NCBI GenBank assembly: GCA_021531615.1
Contig: JADYUE010000017.1
Span: forward strand, 1 to 40,366
DNA from: Fusobacterium varium
Lineage (GTDB): Bacteria > Fusobacteriota > Fusobacteriia > Fusobacteriales > Fusobacteriaceae
Length of the DNA: 40,366 bases
Direction: 5' to 3'
Shown here piece after piece: positions 32,445 to 40,296 of this stretch. The position numbers and the translations under genes were made by a program. The notes beneath the pieces were generated by a model that saw only the letters and a program-made list of their open reading frames with translations, made no database searches and was not told the DNA's origin. Within the stretch, counting starts at the first letter, position 1; each line of letters opens with the position of its first letter.

Positions 32445-33791
32445 ATGTACTTAAAAAGTTTAAAAGTTGAAAACTGGCAATGTATACAATATACTAAACC
32501 TATCTTTGAAAATCTTATGCTATTTATTGGTCCTACTAACAATGGTAAATCAAGTATTATCTCAGCTATTATGTTTTTCCTTGGATATCGTAATTTAAGA
32601 ACAAAGGATATTAGAAATCAAAATATTCCTCTGGAGTTAGAAGGAACTTTTCAAAATATCTCAAAAAACACATATAAGCACCTGAAAGAATTTGTTTACA
32701 AAAGAGAACTTACTCTAAAAATTCAAAAATACCCAAATTATGATATTCAATATAAAGTAAAAATAAATAAAGATTGGAAAATCATATCTGAAGAAACTTA
32801 TAGAGAGATAGTATCACATATTCCAATTTTATATATACCACCATTTCAAGATAAAGAACAGATTAGCTTTTTAGTTAATTCACTTTTTGAAATTTTAAAG
32901 AGAAGAAATATAAGTGAATCTCTAATGATTAACTCATTAAAAAAACTTGCTAATACTCTTCAAAATGACTATGTAAGTAAAGGATTGTATAGAAATCTTC
33001 TATTTGAAATCTTTAGAAGTATATCTGAAGAATCACAAAAGAGAAATCATAGTATTATAGGAAATACCATTGTATTTTTTGAAGAACCAGAACTTTATCT
33101 CCACCCACAAGCTGAAAAAGAGCTATACAACGCTTTTATTCAATTGAGCAATCTTGGTGCTCAACTATATATCTCTACACACTCTAGCAACTTCATCAGC
33201 TTAAAACACTATAAATCTATATGTATTATGAGAAAGCATAAAGATTTTGGTAGCAGGGCTTTTCAGTTTAAAGGCAGACTTTTCTCTGGTGATGAAGTTA
33301 AATATTTCAATATGAACTACTGGATAAATCCTGATCGTAGTGAACTCTTCTTTGCTAAAAAGGTAATTTTGGTTGAGGGACAAACAGATAAAATTGTTCT
33401 AGGATATCTAGCTAAAAAACTTGGAATTTATAAATATAACTACTCTATTTTAGAATGTGGTAGTAAAAGTATCATCCCTCAATTTATCAAACTTTTAAAT
33501 GCTTTTAAAATTCCCTATGTGGCTATCTATGACAAGGATAATCACTATTGGAGAACTGAACTTGAAATTGAAAACTCCAATGATAAAAATCGTTCTATTC
33601 AAAGAGCTATTAATTTTAAATTTGGTGATTTTATTGAGTTTGAAAATGATATTGAAGAGGAACTATACAATGAAAAACGTGAAAGAAAAAACTATAAAAA
33701 TAAACCTTTCTATGCTCTTAAAACAGTAAGTGAAGATGATTATGTAATTCCAGCACGTTTAAAAGAGAAGATTGAAAAAATTTATAAATAA
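32445..33791 (+). CDS. OLD-like AAA ATPase with TOPRIM domain
   Basis: A 448-residue protein: an ABC-type ATPase head (Walker A GPTNNGKSS at 29-37, signature/Walker B region VFFEEPELYLHPQAE near 209-223, STHSSNF switch near 246-252) followed by a TOPRIM domain (VILVEGQTDK near 306-315, GSKSIIPQFIKLL near 337-349, YDKDNH near 361-366). This order is that of OLD-family nucleases, which include phage-defence proteins such as GajA and P2 Old. It is shorter than usual, mainly between the Walker motifs. No UvrD-like partner or reverse transcriptase is next to it, so it is a class 1-like solitary gene. The start follows TAGGGGGAATAAT. Defence or DNA-repair role is inference. Confidence 0.8.
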   Translation: MYLKSLKVENWQCIQYTKPIFENLMLFIGPTNNGKSSIISAIMFFLGYRNLRTKDIRNQNIPLELEGTFQNISKNTYKHLKEFVYKRELTLKIQKYPNYDIQYKVKINKDWKIISEETYREIVSHIPILYIPPFQDKEQISFLVNSLFEILKRRNISESLMINSLKKLANTLQNDYVSKGLYRNLLFEIFRSISEESQKRNHSIIGNTIVFFEEPELYLHPQAEKELYNAFIQLSNLGAQLYISTHSSNFISLKHYKSICIMRKHKDFGSRAFQFKGRLFSGDEVKYFNMNYWINPDRSELFFAKKVILVEGQTDKIVLGYLAKKLGIYKYNYSILECGSKSIIPQFIKLLNAFKIPYVAIYDKDNHYWRTELEIENSNDKNRSIQRAINFKFGDFIEFENDIEEELYNEKRERKNYKNKPFYALKTVSEDDYVIPARLKEKIEKIYK

Positions 33792-33806
33792 TTTTACTAT
33801 TTTTAT

Positions 33807-33863
33807 AACTACACTTATTATCTAATTATTATTTAAAATTTAGGATAAAAGCGTAGTTTTTTT
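33807..33863 (+). terminator. Probable terminator after the OLD-like gene
   Basis: AACTAC (33807-33812) pairs with GTAGTT (33853-33858) with partial pairing inside (CTTATTATCTAA against TTAGGATAAAAG), followed by TTTTT. Confidence 0.6.
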
Positions 33864-33961
33864 ATAATAAAAATTATTTCTGATTATTCTAATTTAGACC
33901 AAAATATTATATAATATTGTGTTGATATATCTAGTAGATTTTAGTAAATTTTATGGGGGAA
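33864..33961 (+). promoter_or_regulatory. Displaced leader of the RND operon: likely promoter and Shine-Dalgarno
   Basis: This ~98-bp stretch before the IS end contains a TATAAT-like box (ATATTATATAATATTG near 33906-33921) and ends in TTTTATGGGGGAATA. The GGGGGAATA is the same ribosome binding site form as that of the 32445 gene (GGGGGAATAAT then ATG). Joining it to GTTATG at 35351 would recreate a normal start for the efflux lipoprotein gene. It is therefore probably the original 5' leader of that operon, now cut off by the IS. Confidence 0.5.
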
Positions 33962-33964
33962 TAG

Positions 33965-34110
33965 TCAATTACCCAATGAATAAATTCATGGGCTTGTAAC
34001 TCTAGTACACAAAGTGCTAACGGCTTAATTGCCTCCTTCTTCAAACCTAGGTCACATTCGGCGAGTTGACACTGCCAAAGTCATAGAGTTTACTCTACAA
34101 CCTCTTTGGA
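33965..34110 (-). ncRNA. Candidate omega RNA (reRNA) of TnpB
   Basis: In IS200/IS605 elements the guide RNA overlaps the 3' end of tnpB and runs to the right end of the element, with its guide lying just outside. Here the 3' end of tnpB is followed by ~130 nt of structured, non-coding sequence including the terminal hairpin (33972-33992). The predicted guide would be the first bases beyond the end, read as CCCCCATAAAATTTACT or slightly shifted. The position is by analogy. Confidence 0.4.
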
Positions 34111-35145
34111 GTTTTGTTTTTCTATATATTCTATACCTTTCCTCCAAAGATTCATTGCTCCTATCCTATCATCATTGGATTGGTAGCCACAATTTTTACA
34201 ACAGAATATATGGTTCTTTTTATCTCTATTACTTTTCTCTATATGCCCACATTTTGGGCAAGTTTGAGATGTATATTTTGGATCTACTGCTATTACTATA
34301 GATTGGTTTAGTTTCGCTTTATACTCTAACATTTTTCTAAATTGATAAAAAGCCCAAGAAACAATTGTATATCTATTATTTATACATACTCTTTCTGTTG
34401 ACTGCCTAACATTAGTTAAATCTTCAAGGACAAATAATGTATTTTGTCCATAATGTTCAACGAGTGCCTTGGTTATACTGTGGTTTACATCAGTAACATA
34501 ACGGTTTTCTCTTGTACCAATAGATTTAATTTTGCGTTTAGCAGATTTTGTTCCTAATTCTTGTAGGTCTTTTCTTAGGATTTTGTAATGTCCTCTTTTA
34601 GACTTAATAGCTTTTCCACTGAAAAATGTAGTTTTTCCATAACTATCATATACAGTAGCTAGAAAATTAACTCCTAAGTCAATTCCAACAATTTTGTTAA
34701 TTTGAAATGGTGTAGTTTGGATAAAATCTTTAGTCATTGGAATATGCAAGAAATACTTCTTAAATTTATACACAAGTTTAGCAGTACCAAATGTATATGT
34801 TCCATCAAAATATTTTTCCATTCCTTTAGTTTCAAAAGATATCTTTAGTCTACCTTCTAAACTATTGATAGAGAAAATACCATTAGTTAAAAGATAATCT
34901 CTATTCCAAACTAAATCATATTCTAAGATTTTAAACTGTACTTTAGTAAAAGGTTGATTATTAGACTTAATAGTCTTGTATTTAGCGAGTACAGTTTTCA
35001 TAACTGATTGCGACATTTGAGATTTAAGAGCAAACTTTTCTCTAAGTAGATAATATGTAGCTTCATTTAGTTTATGTTGAGAAAAACATTTGTTTTCAAA
35101 AGCATAATTTGAAACATAATTTAATGCTTTTCTAACAGCTATCAT
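34090..35145 (-). CDS. tnpB: TnpB, RNA-guided nuclease of an IS200/IS605-type element
   Basis: A TnpB with the RuvC-like nuclease parts present: GIDLGVNFLATVYD (first aspartate, about 152), LFVLEDLTNVR (glutamate) and NDDRIGAMNLW (last aspartate), plus a zinc finger CPKCGH...CCKNCG near 300-325. From the ATG at 35145 it has 351 residues. The same frame stays open to 35220 and encodes EITITSKIQIYPTDEQIKIL, the usual TnpB N terminus, but lacks ATG, GTG or TTG there. An ATG exists at the right place (SD GGAG) one base out of frame. Either a rare ATT start is used or a single-base indel has damaged the start. A promoter (35245-35273) lies upstream. Confidence 0.85.
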   Translation of the reverse strand: MIAVRKALNYVSNYAFENKCFSQHKLNEATYYLLREKFALKSQMSQSVMKTVLAKYKTIKSNNQPFTKVQFKILEYDLVWNRDYLLTNGIFSINSLEGRLKISFETKGMEKYFDGTYTFGTAKLVYKFKKYFLHIPMTKDFIQTTPFQINKIVGIDLGVNFLATVYDSYGKTTFFSGKAIKSKRGHYKILRKDLQELGTKSAKRKIKSIGTRENRYVTDVNHSITKALVEHYGQNTLFVLEDLTNVRQSTERVCINNRYTIVSWAFYQFRKMLEYKAKLNQSIVIAVDPKYTSQTCPKCGHIEKSNRDKKNHIFCCKNCGYQSNDDRIGAMNLWRKGIEYIEKQNSKEVVE

Positions 35146-35231
35146 AGTATCACTTAAAATCTTAATCTGTTCATCAGTAGGATAAATTTGTATTTTAGAA
35201 GTAATAGTAATTTCTATAATACATCAACTCC

Positions 35232-35273
35232 TTTCACTAATAAAAATATATCGTATTTTATAGTGAAAGTCAA
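35232..35273 (-). promoter_or_regulatory. tnpB promoter with flanking inverted repeat
   Basis: On the minus strand TTGACT (35268-35273) and TATATT (35245-35250) are spaced by 17 nt. TTTCACTA and TAGTGAAA form an inverted repeat (35232-35239 and 35261-35268) around the -10 region, a possible operator. Confidence 0.55.
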
Positions 35274-35303
35274 TTAAAACATTAATTTTTAAGGAGGTGT
35301 TAG

Positions 35304-35344
35304 GGCGATTCCTCCCAACGACTAAAGTCGTGGGTTTCCTCGCC
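35304..35344. repeat. IS end hairpin next to the efflux operon start
   Basis: The terminal hairpin (35314-35334) is nested in an outer GGCGA/TCGCC pairing (35304-35308 and 35340-35344). It ends only 8 nt before the start codon of the efflux lipoprotein gene, so it could form in that mRNA and obstruct initiation. Confidence 0.7.
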
Positions 35345-35352
35345 TGTTTGTT

Positions 35353-36411
35353 ATGAAAAAAATTGTTATTATGATTTTGGCACTAAGCTTAATTAGTTGT
35401 GGGAAAGAAGCACAAAAAACTGTTGAGAAAAAAGAGACAATTAAGTTGGTAAAAAGTATTGAACTAAAAGAGACAACTATTGATTATGTAAAAGATTACA
35501 ATGGTGAATTAAAACCTAAAAATGAAGTTGCTATTGTCACTCCAACTGGTGGAGATGTTAAAAAAATATATTTCAAAAATGGAGACAGAGTAAAAAAAGG
35601 TGATCTTATCTTAGAGTTAAATGATGCCTCTACTGAATCTGCTTATTATGAAGCTGAAGGAAAGCTTTTAAAGGCTAGATCTAGCTACTCTACTGACAGT
35701 ATAGCCTTTAGTAAATATAAAAAACTTTATGCTAAAGAGTTAGTTTCTGAAGATGAGTATCTAAATGCTAAAAATAATTTTGAAAATAGCAAAGGGGAAT
35801 TAAAAATAGCTGAAGCTAACTATATCAAAGCTAAAGATAACTTTGATAGATTAAAAGTTATAGCTAAAATTGATGGAATTATTACTGATTTAGATCTAAA
35901 GGAATTTGAAAAAACTTCTCCAAATCAAAAACTGCTAACTGTTATAGATAATAGCATTATGGAGTTGACAATAGCTGTTTCTGGAAAGGATTTAAAAAAT
36001 AGCAAAATAGGTGATAAAGCTGATATCTTTGTTGAAGAAGTAGGAAAAAATTTAACTGGGACAATTAGTGAGATAAATCTTAGCTCAAATAGCAACACAA
36101 AAAAATATTCTGTTAAATTAACTGTTGAAAATAGTGAAAATAACCTATTAAAAGGGCTATATGCAAAGGTTAGACTTCAACATGGAGTTATAAAAGGGTT
36201 GTTTGTGCCTAGCCAATCTATTATGATAAAAGATCTATATTCATATATTGTAATCACTAGAGATAATGTAGCTACAATATATAAAGTTACTCCTAAACTT
36301 ACTATTGGAGATAAGCAACTAATTGAGTTTCCAGATTATAAGGCTGGGGATAAGTTAGTAGTAGAGGGACAATATCTATTAAACAACAATGATAAGGTAA
36401 GGGAGAACTAA
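35353..36411 (+). CDS. RND efflux periplasmic adaptor (membrane fusion lipoprotein)
   Basis: A 352-residue HlyD/AcrA-type adaptor with a lipoprotein signal (IVIMILALSLISC, C16). Order: beta-barrel/lipoyl strand (VAIVTPTGGDVKKIYFKNGD and VKKGDLILEL near 56-86), a short alpha-helical hairpin (about 90-165), the second lipoyl half (VIAKIDGIITDLDL), then beta-barrel and membrane-proximal domains. It links the RND pump to an outer-membrane channel; no tolC-like gene is nearby. The sequence just upstream of the ATG (CTCGCCTGTTTGTT) has no Shine-Dalgarno and belongs to the IS element, so translation may be weak. The pump gene begins 1 nt after the stop codon. Confidence 0.88.
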   Translation: MKKIVIMILALSLISCGKEAQKTVEKKETIKLVKSIELKETTIDYVKDYNGELKPKNEVAIVTPTGGDVKKIYFKNGDRVKKGDLILELNDASTESAYYEAEGKLLKARSSYSTDSIAFSKYKKLYAKELVSEDEYLNAKNNFENSKGELKIAEANYIKAKDNFDRLKVIAKIDGIITDLDLKEFEKTSPNQKLLTVIDNSIMELTIAVSGKDLKNSKIGDKADIFVEEVGKNLTGTISEINLSSNSNTKKYSVKLTVENSENNLLKGLYAKVRLQHGVIKGLFVPSQSIMIKDLYSYIVITRDNVATIYKVTPKLTIGDKQLIEFPDYKAGDKLVVEGQYLLNNNDKVREN

Positions 36412-36412
36412 G

Positions 36413-39400
36413 ATGAAATCAATTCCAGAATTTTCAATAAGAAAACCAGCTACAACGATTATGTTTATAATCTCTATGATCTTTTTTGGTTTTTTAGGAT
36501 TGAGAAAGATGCCAGTAGAGATGTTACCAAATATAAATAAACCTACTGTTCGTATAAGAATAAAATGGGATGGGGCTACTCCCGATGATGTTGATAAGAT
36601 GATAACTCGTAAAATCGAAGATGTTTTACCAAATGTTGAAGGGATTGTTGAGTACAGTTCAGAATCTTCAGCAGAAACTTCTCTAATTTTTATTAAATTT
36701 AAGTATGGAACAGATGTTGAAACTAAGATAACTTTAATTCAAAATGAATTAAATCAAATTAGAAACAAATTTCCTGATGATATGAAAGAACCTTCAATTA
36801 GAAAAAGTTCATCCTCTGACATTCCAGCTCTGACATTCACTCTTTATGGTGGAGATATGATGGAGATGAGAAGTTATGCTGAAAACAATCTAAAGCCTAT
36901 GCTTGAACGTCTTGAAGGTGTATCAGAGATTGATGTATATGGGGGACAAGAACAAGAAGTAGCTATTGAAATTGACCCTGATAAATTAGAAAACTATAAT
37001 TTAAGTATAGTTGATGTTTATAATAAGATGAAAAGCTCTAGTATAAATATTCCTGGGGGGATATTGAGAGAGGGAGAAAAAGAGTATCTTATTAAAATTG
37101 AGGCTGAAATTGAAACAGCTGATGAGATAAAAGAGATTATTTTAAGCAATAAAGATGGACATCTTTTAAAATTAAAAGATATAGCTAATATAAAAGTTGC
37201 TCCTAAAGATATTAAATCTATATATAGAAAAAATGGTGAAGATAGTATTGTTGTTATCATCTCTAAAACAGATGGTGGAAATGCTATTTCAATAGTAAAT
37301 AATTCTAAAAAACTTTTAGAGAAGAATAGAGGTTCTCTTCCTTTAAATACCAAATTAAACTATGAATTTGATTCTTCTATAACTATTAATAACTCTATAA
37401 ATAATGTTAAAAATAGTGGTATTCAAGGATTGGTTTTAGCATCTTTAATACTTTTTGTATTTTTAAAGAGTATCTCTGCAACTCTTATAATAGCAGTGGC
37501 TATTCCAATATCTATTATATTTACATTTTTCCTATTAAATATGCAGGGAATAAGTATAAACTTAATCTCATTAATGGGATTGTCTCTAGGTATAGGAATG
37601 TTAGTTGATAACTCAGTTGTAGTTGTAGATAATATCTTCAGACATATGACAGAGCTTGGAAAAAATAAGATACAAGCTGCTAAAGATGGAGCAGAGGAGA
37701 TGGCTCTTCCTGTATTGGCATCAACTATGACTACTGTTGCTGCTTTCTTGCCACTTGTTTTCCAAGAGGGATTGGCTAAAGAGCAATTTAATAACTTATG
37801 TTATGCTATATCTTACTCTCTTCTTGCATCATTGATTATCTCTTTAACTTTTGTTCCAATGATTGCTAGTAAGATAATGGACCAAAAGAAAAATCTAAAT
37901 GCTGAAGGTAAAATTATGACTACTTTCAGAAAGATCTATGTAAATAGCTTAAAGTGGTCAATTAGAAGAAGAGGAATAGTCTTATTAATTTTATTTGCTC
38001 TTTTCAGTGGTTCACTTTATGTAGCCTCAAAATTAGGTGGAAGATTCACTCCTACAATTGATGAGGGAAGATATGCTGTTGTTGCTAAACTTCCATCTGG
38101 TTCAGATGTAAATAAAGGGGATAGAATAGGAAAGATACTTGAAGAGAAAGTTAAGGATCTACCTTTTGTTGTAGACTACACTGTTTCAGCTAATGGAACA
38201 AGTTCAATTTTAAATATCAATGCAGGTTTAAAAACTTCAAGAGAAGAGAGCATGTCTGATATTTTGAAAAAGCTTAGAGAAACTTTTGTTGAAATTCCTG
38301 ATATGGAGTTAACAATCGCCCCAGGTTATAGATTTGGTACTAGAGGGCTTTATGATTTAGAGTTTGAACTTTACTCTGATAATGAGGCTCAACTTCAAAT
38401 AATCTCTGAACAATTAAAAGAGCAGATTAAAAAAATAGATGGTATCTATGATGTTACCTCTTCATTTGAAGGTGGTAAACCTGAAGGAAAATTCTATATT
38501 AATAGAGAAAAAGCTGAATACTATGGACTTGATGTTAAAGAGATTGCTACAATGATTCAAACACAAATTTTAGGTGGAACTCCTATAAAAATAAATAGTG
38601 ACAACAGTGAGATTGATGTTACATTAAAACTTCAAAAGAAATATAGAGAGTCAACTGGACTGATTTTAGATTCAAGAATCACTTTAAAATCTGGAGAAAA
38701 TATTAGAATCTCTGATGTAGCAGAGTTTAGAGCTGAAGAAGGTCCATCTAAGATAGAAAAGAAAGATAAGAAAAAGAAGATTGTAATATATGCTAATATG
38801 AAAGATGAGCTTGACTTAAAAACTGCTCAAGAATTGGTTATTCAAACTCTTGAAGATATGGGTTACCCAGAGGGAATAACTTATGGTACTGGTGGAAAGA
38901 GTGCTGACATGGCTGAAATGAGTGAGCAGCTACAATATACATTTATGATAGCTGTTTTCCTAATATACTTTATTTTAGTTTGGCAGTTTGAATCTTTCAT
39001 AATGCCTTTTGTTATAATTCTTTCAATTCCACTATCTACAACAGGAGCTTTCTATGCTCTTTATCTAGCTGGACTTAGTATCGATGCTATGGTTTCAGTA
39101 GGGTTTGTAATGTTAGCTGGTATAGTTGTAAACAATGCTATTGTTCTAATTGACTTTATCAACTTTAGAAGAGAAGTTGGAGACAATATGAATAAAGCTC
39201 TTATTACAGCTGGAAAAACAAGATTAAGACCTATATTAATGACAACATTAACTACTGTTCTTGGTATGTTGCCTTTAATGTTTAGTAATGGTGAAGGTTC
39301 TGAAATCTATAAAGGAATGTCTTTTGTTGTTGTATTTGGACTTTCTGCTGCTACACTATTAACACTTATAGTTATACCTATATTCTATTACTTTATAGAT

Positions 39401-39454
39401 GATTTTGTAAAATGGTGTAAAAAAGCAAAAAAAGTTATTTTAAATAAAAAATAA
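36413..39454 (+). CDS. RND-family efflux pump (HAE1/AcrB-like)
   Basis: A 1013-residue inner-membrane transporter with the duplicated RND layout: membrane segment 1 at ~12-30, a large periplasmic domain, segments 2-6 (about 335-485), a second periplasmic domain and segments 8-12 (about 840-1000). RKMPVEMLPNINKP near residues 27-40 and GRFTPTIDEG near 543-552 are typical. In the proton-relay positions the TM4 motif is GMLVDNSVVVVDN, with one of the two AcrB aspartates replaced by asparagine. The TM10 lysine region reads GIVVNNAIVLIDF, also with asparagine. This is a known variant in Firmicute-like HAE1 pumps. Substrate unknown. It is cotranscribed with the adaptor and MerR genes. Confidence 0.9.
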   Translation: MKSIPEFSIRKPATTIMFIISMIFFGFLGLRKMPVEMLPNINKPTVRIRIKWDGATPDDVDKMITRKIEDVLPNVEGIVEYSSESSAETSLIFIKFKYGTDVETKITLIQNELNQIRNKFPDDMKEPSIRKSSSSDIPALTFTLYGGDMMEMRSYAENNLKPMLERLEGVSEIDVYGGQEQEVAIEIDPDKLENYNLSIVDVYNKMKSSSINIPGGILREGEKEYLIKIEAEIETADEIKEIILSNKDGHLLKLKDIANIKVAPKDIKSIYRKNGEDSIVVIISKTDGGNAISIVNNSKKLLEKNRGSLPLNTKLNYEFDSSITINNSINNVKNSGIQGLVLASLILFVFLKSISATLIIAVAIPISIIFTFFLLNMQGISINLISLMGLSLGIGMLVDNSVVVVDNIFRHMTELGKNKIQAAKDGAEEMALPVLASTMTTVAAFLPLVFQEGLAKEQFNNLCYAISYSLLASLIISLTFVPMIASKIMDQKKNLNAEGKIMTTFRKIYVNSLKWSIRRRGIVLLILFALFSGSLYVASKLGGRFTPTIDEGRYAVVAKLPSGSDVNKGDRIGKILEEKVKDLPFVVDYTVSANGTSSILNINAGLKTSREESMSDILKKLRETFVEIPDMELTIAPGYRFGTRGLYDLEFELYSDNEAQLQIISEQLKEQIKKIDGIYDVTSSFEGGKPEGKFYINREKAEYYGLDVKEIATMIQTQILGGTPIKINSDNSEIDVTLKLQKKYRESTGLILDSRITLKSGENIRISDVAEFRAEEGPSKIEKKDKKKKIVIYANMKDELDLKTAQELVIQTLEDMGYPEGITYGTGGKSADMAEMSEQLQYTFMIAVFLIYFILVWQFESFIMPFVIILSIPLSTTGAFYALYLAGLSIDAMVSVGFVMLAGIVVNNAIVLIDFINFRREVGDNMNKALITAGKTRLRPILMTTLTTVLGMLPLMFSNGEGSEIYKGMSFVVVFGLSAATLLTLIVIPIFYYFIDDFVKWCKKAKKVILNKK

Positions 39455-39471
39455 ATATTATTGGAGGATTT

Positions 39472-40296
39472 ATGGAAGGTTACTTAACTATAGGAGAGAT
39501 ATCAAAATTTACTGGTGTTCCTATTTCTACATTGAGATATTATGATAGTGAAGGTATAATCTCTCCACTTTATAAAGATAAAAAAAGCAATTATAGATAT
39601 TATTCTGAAATGCAAATTCCTATATTAAGAATAATATATTATTTAAAAAGGCTTGGATTTTCAAATGACTCTATAAAAAGTCATTTGAAAACTCTAAACT
39701 ATTCACATACTTTAGATCTTATTTCACAATTAATTCATGATACAAAACAGGAGATTAAAAAGTTACAAAAGCTTCATAAAGAGCTTATTAAAAATAGTGA
39801 ACAAATTAAAAATCTTATATCTATTGAAGAGAAGATTAACTCCTTTTTTATTGAAGAGTCTGAAAAAATAAAGGCTATATATGTTACAATAACTGAAAGC
39901 AATGATGAAGAAAAATTTATAAAAGCTGCTTTTAAAAAACTTTCCCTCTATACTTTAAATACAGAAAGAGAGTTACTTCCCATTGGAGTTTGTGCTCTTA
40001 CTATTCCACAAGAAAATATAGAGAACAAAAGTTATAAAGAGACTAAATTATTATATATGAAGGATATTAAAGAGCTTAGTGAAAAGATAACTCTTCCTAA
40101 AAGAAAATATGCTTGCATGTATTGTAAAGGAAGTTTATTAAAGAAAAAGGAGAATATTGATAGGCTTCTTACTTGGATAGAAGAAAATAATCTTACTAAA
40201 AGTGAAGGAGATATACTATTACATTTTCTTGCTGGTCCAGGCTTTATTAAAGCTCCTGAAGAGATTATGTATATTATAAAAGTTCCAATAAACTAA
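39472..40296 (+). CDS. MerR-family transcriptional regulator with GyrI-like effector domain
   Basis: A 274-residue regulator. Residues 3-72 are the MerR winged helix-turn-helix (YLTIGEISKFTGVPISTLRY, then YDSEGIISP). Residues ~78-125 form the dimerisation helix. The remaining ~145 residues resemble a GyrI/BmrR-type ligand-binding domain (LPIGVCALTIPQEN, KRKYACMYCKGSLLKKK). A CxxC pair (ACMYC) is present and might bind metal or sense thiols, but the layout is more like drug-sensing BmrR relatives. It starts 17 nt after the pump gene with GGAGG, so it is the third gene of the efflux operon and likely its regulator. The target site is not visible because the IS interrupts the leader. Confidence 0.87.
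   Translation: MEGYLTIGEISKFTGVPISTLRYYDSEGIISPLYKDKKSNYRYYSEMQIPILRIIYYLKRLGFSNDSIKSHLKTLNYSHTLDLISQLIHDTKQEIKKLQKLHKELIKNSEQIKNLISIEEKINSFFIEESEKIKAIYVTITESNDEEKFIKAAFKKLSLYTLNTERELLPIGVCALTIPQENIENKSYKETKLLYMKDIKELSEKITLPKRKYACMYCKGSLLKKKENIDRLLTWIEENNLTKSEGDILLHFLAGPGFIKAPEEIMYIIKVPIN

Larger units (their letters stand above)
33962..35349 (-). mobile_element. IS200/IS605-type element carrying only tnpB
   Basis: The element is bounded by two subterminal hairpins with the same architecture on the plus strand: CCC, a bulged A, six base pairs, an AA loop, six base pairs, GGG. One is CCCAATGAATAAATTCATGG with a further G (33972-33992), the other CCCAACGACTAAAGTCGTGG with a further G (35314-35334). 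Imperfect palindromes with one extrahelical base are what TnpA tyrosine transposases of this family bind. It has a tnpB but no tnpA, so it would move only with help from a relative. No target duplication is expected. Exact ends are uncertain by several bases. Confidence 0.8.

Noticed and set aside
32445-33791. Full Gabija or Retron-type defence system
   Set aside because: No UvrD-like helicase, reverse transcriptase or other partner gene is adjacent.
34029-34311. Short plus-strand frames over the 3' end of tnpB
   Set aside because: They overlap the zinc-finger coding part of tnpB and the predicted guide RNA; no independent support.
33962-35349. Composite or complete IS605 with tnpA
   Set aside because: No tnpA-like frame is present between the two end hairpins; only tnpB fits.
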